DNA from: Chloroflexota bacterium
Lineage (GTDB): Bacteria; Chloroflexota; Anaerolineae; UBA4142
Direction of reading: 5' to 3'
Assembly (NCBI GenBank): GCA_023381515.1
Contig: JAMCQI010000022.1
Coordinates: 1 to 5,100, forward strand
Length of the DNA stretch: 5,100 nucleotides
Shown here: positions 1-5,100 of the stretch, one piece after another
How positions within the stretch are numbered: the stretch's first letter is position 1
Layout of the letters: each line of letters begins with the position of its first letter
Program-made: the position numbers and the translations under genes
The notes under the pieces: model-generated
Told to the model about the DNA's origin: nothing
Databases searched by the model: none
What the model saw: the letters and a program-made list of their open reading frames with translations, nothing else

Positions 1-17
1 ATCCGCGTTACGCGCGG

Positions 18-1151
18 ATGAGTTCGTTCAACGATCTGCCCGGTCCGCATCGCGCCGCCCTCCAGCGGTTGATCGAGGAATCCGCGCGTTGGCACGACGC
101 GGCGACGGCCGAGGAGTTGATTCACCGCGCGCGCCAGCGCGGGCGACTTGCCCAGATTGAGAAACATGAACATGCACGAACGCGTCCCGCGTGGCAAGTC
201 GGGTCGGAATTCAATTACGTCGCACATCTCGCGCGTGAGACGACGCTGCACACGCAGGCGGAAGCGGCGCTCTTCACCGTGCCGTATCGTTTTCAGGAAT
301 ACCTGCGCCTGTGCCTGGAGACGAACGAGCGGATTATCTTCTGGGTGCAGCGTCCGCGCTTTGCCATAAACCGTATTGCGAGAATGGGCGGGCGGAAATT
401 GCGCGATGGGCTGCTTGTTGTCACCGATCAGCAGTGTCTATGGATGGTTGATCCCGTCACGCCGACGGTCGCCTTAGGGGGCGGCTTTGGTTACATGGCG
501 CGTACCATCCCACCTGAATGGGTCGCAGACGCGGTGCTCCAAGAGAATCCTGATTGTGTCACGCTCCGGGTCGTCAGCGTCAATCGAATCGGCGCGCGCA
601 GTGATTTCCAAATCGAGTTTCCGCCTGCCGCACGCGCCGAACTCGCGCAAGTCCAGCGGTTGCTCTGTGGATTCAGGCCGCGTCCCGCCGACTGCCGCCT
701 GCGGCGCGTAAGCGTACCCGAGCCGGTCAAAATTCAGCTCGACGATCCGATGGAACGCGATCACGCGCAGACAGTCGCCGTGGTCGAGGAATTGCAGTCC
801 AAGCTCTCGGCTCGATTGAACGGCGAGACCATTTTCGCCCAGGCGTTTCTGCCGGCGTGGTCGGAAGGTGGAGCGCAACTACTGACGATCACGGACCACC
901 GGATCATTTTCAACGCGTTGCGCGCACGGCAACCGATCGCGTTCGAGTTGGATGCTCTCGTCGCCGCCGAGATCTGCTACTCAGTTCTAGGTTCGTGGTT
1001 TCGCGTGGATTTCTCGGACGCCAAGCCTCTGAAAATCTCCGTACCGATCACGATGTTCAAAGGATTCAACACGTGCTGGCGCATGCTGCGACAGATGAGT
1101 ATCCGCGCCGACTCACGCGGGCCGATTTCAGCTACCCCAGGTGATGTATGA
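18..1151 (+). CDS. hypothetical protein with two bacterial PH-like segments
   Basis: A 377-aa protein I cannot name. It has no signal peptide or membrane segment, so it is probably cytoplasmic. Residues 1-80 are charged and helical. Two later parts look like repeats of a bacterial PH/GRAM-type beta domain: about 95-218 (NERIIFWVQ, then LLVVTDQQCLWMVD) and about 262-360 (GETIFAQAFLPAW, then LLTITDHRIIFNA). In both, a G/NE-x-I-x-F opening is followed by the 'L-x-x-T-D-x-R/Q' strand typical of such domains, and a helix closes the second (FKGFNTCWRMLRQM). The fold is an inference from these phrases. The 3' end overlaps the phosphatase gene by ATGA, so the two are co-translated. No good Shine-Dalgarno precedes the ATG, and the frame stays open to the window edge, so the true start could lie upstream. 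An upstream gene may end in the ATGA at 18-21. Confidence 0.8.
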   Translation: MSSFNDLPGPHRAALQRLIEESARWHDAATAEELIHRARQRGRLAQIEKHEHARTRPAWQVGSEFNYVAHLARETTLHTQAEAALFTVPYRFQEYLRLCLETNERIIFWVQRPRFAINRIARMGGRKLRDGLLVVTDQQCLWMVDPVTPTVALGGGFGYMARTIPPEWVADAVLQENPDCVTLRVVSVNRIGARSDFQIEFPPAARAELAQVQRLLCGFRPRPADCRLRRVSVPEPVKIQLDDPMERDHAQTVAVVEELQSKLSARLNGETIFAQAFLPAWSEGGAQLLTITDHRIIFNALRARQPIAFELDALVAAEICYSVLGSWFRVDFSDAKPLKISVPITMFKGFNTCWRMLRQMSIRADSRGPISATPGDV

Positions 1152-1762
1152 CTCGCATCATCCTCGTCCGCCACGGACAAACCGAATGGAATCGCGTGGA
1201 ACGGTTTCGCGGACGCGCCGACGTGCTGCTGAACGAAATAGGACTCTTTCAAGCAGAAGCGACCGGACAACACATCGCGGCGCGTTGGCATCCCGTCGCC
1301 GTGTACTCCGGCCCGCTCTCACGGGCGATGAAGACCGCGGAACACATCGCCAATCAATTCGGCTTGCCAGTGCGTGTCCACGCTGGTTTGGCGGATATCG
1401 ATTACGGCGAATGGCAAGGGCTGACTCCTGAAGAGGTAAAAGAGCGCTGGCCCGACGTGCACGAAGCATGGTATGACAGGCCCCACCAAGCGCACATTCC
1501 CGGCGGCGAAACGCTCGGAGATCTGAGAGCGCGCGGAATGGCGATGGTGCATGAACTGTCCGCGCAGCACGCGGGACAAACGATCGTCCTCGTCGGGCAC
1601 ACGGTGATCAATCGGATCATCCTCCTGGGCGTATTGGGATTGGGAAACGAGCGCTTTTGGAGAATCAAACAGGACACGTGTGCCATCAACGTTTTTGACG
1701 TAGAGGACGGAGATTTCACGCTGATCTCGCTCAACGATACGTGTCATCTTCGGACGGATTGA
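1148..1762 (+). CDS. histidine phosphatase family protein (phosphoglycerate mutase-like)
   Basis: A 204-aa member of the histidine phosphatase superfamily, cytoplasmic and of normal single-domain length. The catalytic motif RHGQTEWN begins at residue 8, with H9 the residue expected to be phosphorylated. The SGPLSRAMKTAE segment supplies R59, LADIDYGEWQG (81-91) holds the acid-base region, and VLVGHTVINR supplies the second histidine, H151. In the acid region an aspartate (D83) stands where many relatives have glutamate, a conservative change. Substrate cannot be read from sequence: relatives include broad-specificity phosphatases, alpha-ribazole phosphatase (CobC) and phosphoglycerate mutases. 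No cobalamin gene is nearby, so I give no symbol. The ATG overlaps the upstream stop codon (ATGA), and AGGTGA at 1139-1144 can serve as a closely spaced ribosome binding site. Expression is therefore likely tied to the PH-like gene. No clear terminator follows. Confidence 0.95.
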   Translation: MTRIILVRHGQTEWNRVERFRGRADVLLNEIGLFQAEATGQHIAARWHPVAVYSGPLSRAMKTAEHIANQFGLPVRVHAGLADIDYGEWQGLTPEEVKERWPDVHEAWYDRPHQAHIPGGETLGDLRARGMAMVHELSAQHAGQTIVLVGHTVINRIILLGVLGLGNERFWRIKQDTCAINVFDVEDGDFTLISLNDTCHLRTD

Positions 1763-1865
1763 ACGCAGGGTCATTCCAAGCCGCATAGTAGATCTCACTG
1801 CTCTTCGCCGGGGGCCGATCGGCTAATCTAGACGCAAAGGACGCGAAATCTCGAGGCAGATTTGC

Positions 1866-1894
1866 TTGACTTGGCGCGTGCATTGGTTTACAAT
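1866..1894 (+). promoter_or_regulatory. strong sigma-70-type promoter
   Basis: A -35 box TTGACT (1866-1871) and a -10 box TACAAT (1889-1894) are separated by exactly 17 bp; each box differs from consensus at one base. The expected start is a G near 1901, the first base of a potential pairing in the RNA described next. It is the best plus-strand promoter in the window. Confidence 0.85.
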
Positions 1895-1913
1895 AGAGTG
1901 GTGAACTGAACAT

Positions 1914-1981
1914 GCGATGAAGATCGCAGTGCGATGAAGATCGCGCTGCAATAACGTTCACAGTGCGATGAAGCTCGCAAT
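1914..1981 (+). repeat. four tandem 17-bp units
   Basis: The unit GCGATGAAGATCGCAGT starts at 1914, 1931, 1948 and 1965 with no gaps. Copies 1 and 2 share their first 14 bases exactly. Copy 3 (1948) is diverged and matches copy 1 at 12 of 17 positions. Copy 4 differs from copy 1 at one base within the hairpin and two at the end. Bases 1898-1913 may be a still weaker copy, one base short. Copies 1, 2 and 4 are inverted repeats with GCGA/TCGC arms. Seventeen is not a multiple of three, which argues against a coding repeat. Confidence 0.85.
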
Positions 1982-1985
1982 AACC

Positions 1986-2001
1986 GCCGGCAATTGCCGG
2001 C
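1986..2001. repeat. 16-bp perfect palindrome
   Basis: GCCGGCAATTGCCGGC is its own reverse complement. As RNA it gives a 6-bp GC stem with an AAUU loop, placed just before the terminator stem. As DNA it could be a dimeric operator. Its 3' arm can also pair weakly with AGCC at 2006-2009, which belongs partly to the terminator stem. Confidence 0.8.
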
Positions 2002-2007
2002 TGATAG

Positions 2008-2040
2008 CCTCTACAGATTGGTCTTCTGTAGAGGTTTTTT
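2008..2040 (+). terminator. strong intrinsic terminator
   Basis: CCTCTACAGA (2008-2017) pairs perfectly over 10 bp with TCTGTAGAGG (2025-2034) across a 7-nt loop, and is followed directly by TTTTTT (2035-2040). No T run exists on the other strand, so it works in the + direction. It lies upstream of the 67-aa gene, so transcription of that gene from the 1866 promoter would require read-through. Confidence 0.92.
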
Positions 2041-2117
2041 CGTCTAGAATCTCCTCTTTTCTGCTCGTTTCTTGAGTGGCGTACTGGCAGTCGGTAGCTG
2101 TGGAGGGAGGTGAACTT

Positions 2118-2321
2118 ATGGACCGTCCTCAGTTGATTGAGACCGCTCCGCCCGATGAGACAACGCTCCGAGCCTGGGAGGAGATGCGCGTGCAGATCTT
2201 GCATGATCTGCAAGAGGGGGGAGAGGTCGCCGACAGCACGGTGGATGCAATCGCAGATTTGGTGGTCCGATTTGACTTTTTGCGCTTGAGACGTCCGATG
2301 TCCCGACCCTTGGCCGCGTGA
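2118..2321 (+). CDS. small hypothetical protein (67 aa)
   Basis: I do not recognise this protein. The start is set by a very strong Shine-Dalgarno, GGAGGTG at 2106-2112, five bases before the ATG at 2118; the frame is open upstream to a GTG at 2076 but no comparable site serves it. The product is acidic in its first half and likely helical: PPDETTLRAWEEMRVQ, then EGGEVADSTVDAIADLVV, ending in a basic tail (FLRLRRPMSRPLAA). There is no membrane segment, cysteine pair or DNA-binding motif that I can name. It lies 77 bp after the terminator of the structured RNA, so attenuation from that leader is possible. A second frame starts at the overlapping GTGA (2318), but its translation does not look like a natural protein. 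The ribosome binding site and sensible composition make it a likely gene; its function is unknown. Confidence 0.6.
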   Translation: MDRPQLIETAPPDETTLRAWEEMRVQILHDLQEGGEVADSTVDAIADLVVRFDFLRLRRPMSRPLAA

Positions 2322-3836
<1,515 letters not shown>

Positions 3837-3863
3837 ATAGCGAGGGGAAAAATCCATTTCCGT

Positions 3864-3889
3864 CCCGCCGGTCCTCTATTTCAGGCGGG
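3864..3889. terminator. possible convergent terminator hairpin
   Basis: CCCGCC (3864-3869) and GGCGGG (3884-3889) form a 6-bp GC stem with a 14-nt loop between the ends of enolase (+) and the antitoxin gene (-). On the + strand TACTTTCTTCACTTTTT follows; on the - strand a T5 run appears only about 12 bases later. The long loop and loose T tracts make it a weak candidate. The 3884-3889 arm lies in the last codons of the antitoxin gene. Confidence 0.35.
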
Positions 3890-4105
3890 TACTTTCTTCA
3901 CTTTTTGTCGAGCAACTTTGACCAAGACGCGTAATGCCTCGTTGACCGACTCCGAATCAAGAAAGGCTTGGGCTACGTCGGGCGAGAGGATGACAACGTT
4001 AGTACCTTCTGCGAAGCGTTTCGCATACTTGCCGCGCACGCCCTTGCTGAAATCGTATTCGTCCAGCATGTCTGGGTCACGTCTAGTTTTAACTACTTTC
4101 TTCAT
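3881..4105 (-). CDS. antitoxin of a BrnT-type toxin-antitoxin pair
   Basis: This 74-aa protein belongs to a small family I recall from cyanobacteria and environmental genomes, with the pattern DMLxEYDFSxGVRGKYAKRxAEGxNVVxL. Here it reads DPDMLDEYDFSKGVRGKYAKR (part, residues 10-30), then NVVILSPDVAQAF (36-48) and DSESVNEALRVLVKVA (50-65). The last two parts fit a strand followed by a helix, as in the ribbon-helix-helix region of antitoxins that bind operator DNA and neutralise the partner. It is not a classic BrnA, so I give no symbol. The ATG lies inside the 3' end of the toxin remnant (17-nt overlap), the usual tight coupling of such pairs, with AGGAAG just upstream as ribosome binding site. 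The gene appears intact although the toxin is broken, leaving an orphan antitoxin that may still repress its own promoter. Confidence 0.8.
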   Translation of the reverse strand: MKKVVKTRRDPDMLDEYDFSKGVRGKYAKRFAEGTNVVILSPDVAQAFLDSESVNEALRVLVKVARQKVKKVPA

Positions 4106-4275
4106 ATTTCTTCCTTTCTCTTGGTGCCGCGATACACGCGCTGATAATACGGATGTTATCCCCGCGTATTGTGTGAACGACTACTAACAAACGTCCTTGC
4201 ACAGATTGCCCGATAATAACGTAGCGGTCTTCATCTTCCGAGTTGTTCAACCACTTTGTCTACCAGTGTATTCAT
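4089..4275 (-). pseudogene. BrnT-family toxin remnant (shortened and frameshifted)
   Basis: The frame ending at 4089 reads SEDEDRYVIIGQSVQGR, then LLVVVHTIRGDNIRIISA and PRERKKYEESS. This is the second half of a BrnT (DUF497) RNase-type toxin: the [DE]-R-Y-x-x-I-G, G-R-L-L-V-V-V-H and R-I-I-S-A signatures are clear. The usual opening (F-E-W-D, then N-x-x-K-H-G-V-S-F-E-E-A) is absent. Instead, an ATG at 4275 with an excellent ribosome binding site opens MNTLVDK, runs one base out of phase and stops as MNTLVDKVVEQLGR. Removing one base near GACAAAG would join both parts into 61 codons, against about 90-100 in intact BrnT, so roughly 30-40 codons are also missing. The normally conserved arginine of ISAR is cysteine here (ISAC). 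The 3' end overlaps the antitoxin start by 17 nt. The remnant is very unlikely to be toxic. Confidence 0.75.
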
Positions 4276-4278
4276 TTT

Positions 4279-4286
4279 GACCTCCT
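4279..4286 (-). promoter_or_regulatory. strong ribosome binding site of the toxin remnant
   Basis: On the - strand AGGAGGTC precedes the ATG at 4275 by three bases. It starts almost at the predicted transcription start, so the leader would be only about a dozen bases. Its quality suggests that the original toxin start codon survived and the lost codons lay inside the gene. Confidence 0.7.
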
Positions 4287-4293
4287 GCAAACT

Positions 4294-4322
4294 ATCTTAC
4301 CAGCGACTGCGAGGGGAGTCAA
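4294..4322 (-). promoter_or_regulatory. promoter of the toxin-antitoxin operon
   Basis: On the - strand TTGACT (4322-4317) and TAAGAT (4299-4294) are 17 bp apart, close to the sigma-70 consensus, giving a start near 4287. It would still drive the intact antitoxin. No clear inverted-repeat operator overlaps it; a 10-bp palindrome, GTCTGCAGAC, lies about 18 bp upstream at 4340-4349. Confidence 0.75.
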
Positions 4323-4437
4323 TGTGGAATGAGCGGAATGTCTGCAGACGTGGAGCACACCGCAACGGCGGACGAATTGAAAGCATCTTCCAATCGCGCG
4401 CCGCCCCGCCGTTGTCTGGGTGTGTATGTTTCCAGAC

Positions 4438-4508
4438 GTTCACGTTTGCTTTTGCCCAAGGTGCGGTTTGGCCGCGCGGAGCGCGTCGGTTGCAATCGCG
4501 TGTTAGGC
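4438..4508 (-). other. degenerate integron attC-like recombination site
   Basis: Read on the - strand, GCCTAAC (4508-4502) fits the RYYYAAC core of attC sites. ACGCGATTGCAACCGACGCG follows, then a GC-rich tip that folds back (CGCGC-TCC-GCGCG), and the stretch closes with AAGCAAACGTGAAC (to 4438). Environmental attC sites I remember share this GCCTAAC, CGCTTGCA, GC-rich hairpin, GCAAACGTTAGGC layout. The closing core should be GTTRRRY; here GTGAAC looks like GTTGAAC with one base lost, so the site is probably no longer efficient. Length, 71 bp, is within the attC range. The site follows the 138-aa gene on the same strand, as in a gene cassette. No integrase gene is visible. A related dispersed repeat that is not recombined is the alternative. 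Confidence 0.45.
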
Positions 4509-4581
4509 GCAAACTCCGGAGATAAGTGCCACACTTTCCTGAGATCACGTCATTTGTGTCTGTGCAGCCGTTAACTATCGG

Positions 4582-4998
4582 CTATTGGGTTTGGTATTCT
4601 GCAACTACCTGCGATGCTCTTGGCCCATCAATCCTCTGGAGGGCCCTAATGACTTCGCTTCGACACTCTGCATCTTCATCATGGAGTCTGGCAATCAATC
4701 GCTCCACGGCCAAATATCCACCCCGCCTCTGGGTTCTTGCAAATTGTCGGAAAAGCTCCAGGTCAGATGCGTTACCATGCACCAACTTGAGATACCGATT
4801 CGCCTGCTCAACCCACGCAGGTAGCTCTCCCTTGCTGATGATCGTGAGGTTGCCTGAGAACATCCCGCCCACTTGCACCTGGAAAGCGAGGGGATCGTCG
4901 TCACCGAAATCGATGACAAGGTTGCCCGCGTCATCGAGGAGTGTCCGGTACAGGCTCTGAAGGGGCGATGACCAATAGGGTTCCACCAGCATGCTCAT
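4582..4998 (-). CDS. hypothetical protein, possible gene cassette ORF
   Basis: I do not recognise this 138-aa protein. It looks like a genuine soluble protein: hydrophobic and acidic residues alternate sensibly (LLDDAGNLVIDFGDDDPLAF, residues 20-39; VGGMFSGNLTIISKGELPAW, 43-62), followed by a helical second half with a HEAT-like feel (GYLAVERLIARLHDEDAECR, then SEVIRALQRIDGPRASQVV). The first half could be a small beta domain resembling immunity-type proteins, but that is only an impression. It has no signal peptide or membrane segment. The ATG at 4998 has no clear Shine-Dalgarno; a second ATG at 4992 is possible. A frame on the opposite strand (4526-4960) is Ser/Arg/Pro-rich and judged a shadow. 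An attC-like site starts 74 bp after the stop on the same strand, so the gene may be an old integron cassette, which would fit its unknown function. Confidence 0.65.
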   Translation of the reverse strand: MSMLVEPYWSSPLQSLYRTLLDDAGNLVIDFGDDDPLAFQVQVGGMFSGNLTIISKGELPAWVEQANRYLKLVHGNASDLELFRQFARTQRRGGYLAVERLIARLHDEDAECRSEVIRALQRIDGPRASQVVAEYQTQ

Positions 4999-5016
4999 TT
5001 TATTATCGAATTAAAC

Positions 5017-5033
5017 CACTGCCTCTGGCAGTG
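5017..5033. repeat. perfect 7-bp inverted repeat upstream of the 138-aa gene
   Basis: CACTGCC and GGCAGTG flank a TCT centre, 18 bases before the start codon of the - strand gene. It could be an operator or a short RNA hairpin over the start region. AT-rich DNA with GATAAT lies between it and the ATG, but no matching -35 box is visible. Confidence 0.5.
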
Positions 5034-5100
5034 AGTAGAGTGAAAAGGTTCTACCGTGGCGAGTAATTAAAATGTGGGTATGATGAGCCTCCCTGGAAGG

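Larger units (their letters stand above)
1901..2040 (+). ncRNA. putative structured small RNA or attenuator leader (~140 nt)
   Basis: The stretch between the 1866 promoter and the 2008-2040 terminator can fold almost throughout. GTGAAC (1901-1906) is the exact complement of GTTCAC (1956-1961) and would close a multibranch loop around two identical hairpins, GCGAT-GAAG-ATCGC, at 1914-1927 and 1931-1944. A third hairpin with a variant loop lies at 1965-1978 (GCGA-TGAAGC-TCGC). A 16-nt palindrome at 1986-2001 and the terminator stem complete it. I do not recognise a known RNA family. It could be a free small RNA, a protein-binding RNA with repeated loops, or a leader controlling the 67-aa gene downstream. 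Short reading frames exist inside (MKIAVR, MKIALQ and a 35-codon frame from 1968) but lack ribosome binding sites. Boundaries are inferred from the promoter and terminator. Confidence 0.65.

Noticed and set aside
1..21. A possible preceding gene ending at TGA 19-21, overlapping the first ATG as ATGA (tail IRVTRG).
   Set aside because: Only six codons are visible; an open frame this short has no evidential weight, though the overlap would mirror the one at 1148.
1911..1950. Resemblance of the GCGATGAAGA...CGCAG text to the eukaryotic 5.8S rRNA phrase GATGAAGAACGCAGC.
   Set aside because: The match is about a dozen bases, the flanks do not fit, and the tandem 17-nt pattern explains the sequence better.
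1914..1981. CRISPR array.
   Set aside because: The units are 17 nt and contiguous, with no spacers and no cas gene in the window.
4414..4437. Inverted repeat GTCTGG/CCAGAC with a 12-nt loop, next to the attC-like site.
   Set aside because: Six base pairs with a long loop and no T run; too weak to call a terminator or operator.
4297..4548. Minus-strand frames across the attC-like site, with the phrase RLQPTR.
   Set aside because: The phrase is what attC-like DNA gives when translated; it does not indicate a real protein.
4526..4960. 144-codon + frame opposite the 138-aa gene.
   Set aside because: Ser/Arg/Pro-rich composition typical of an antisense shadow; the - strand frame has far more protein-like composition.

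Overview
The window looks like a bacterial chromosome segment, moderately GC-rich in its main genes. The enolase wording ([13 protein letters not shown], then [17 protein letters not shown]) resembles what I remember of Chloroflexota enolases. That is a recollection of family sequences, not a search result, so the phylum is a guess.

Left part (1-1762, + strand): a two-gene operon. A 377-aa cytoplasmic protein with two bacterial PH-like segments overlaps by ATGA a 204-aa histidine phosphatase with an intact RHG/His active site. Middle (1763-2117): no long gene, but a complete small transcription unit. It has a near-consensus sigma-70 promoter (TTGACT-17-TACAAT), four tandem 17-nt units that mostly fold as hairpins, a long-range pairing that starts at the predicted +1, a 16-nt perfect palindrome and a strong intrinsic terminator. 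It reads as a ~140-nt structured small RNA or an attenuator leader. A 67-aa unknown protein with an excellent ribosome binding site follows, then a poorly coding ~430-bp gap.

Enolase (2754-3836) starts at a TTG with a well-placed Shine-Dalgarno. It is 360 codons instead of ~430: a single in-frame gap of about 71 codons removes the end of the N-terminal domain and the first barrel strand, while every catalytic and Mg-binding residue outside the gap is kept. Enolase would catalyse 2-phosphoglycerate to phosphoenolpyruvate; this copy is probably broken, or the assembly is.

Right part (3837-5100, - strand): accessory DNA. A toxin-antitoxin remnant is read from a near-consensus promoter: a shortened, frameshifted BrnT-type toxin overlapping an intact 74-aa antitoxin. 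Beyond it lies a degenerate integron attC-like site, which directly follows an unknown 138-aa gene in the orientation expected of a gene cassette. The right edge holds only a short perfect inverted repeat upstream of that gene.
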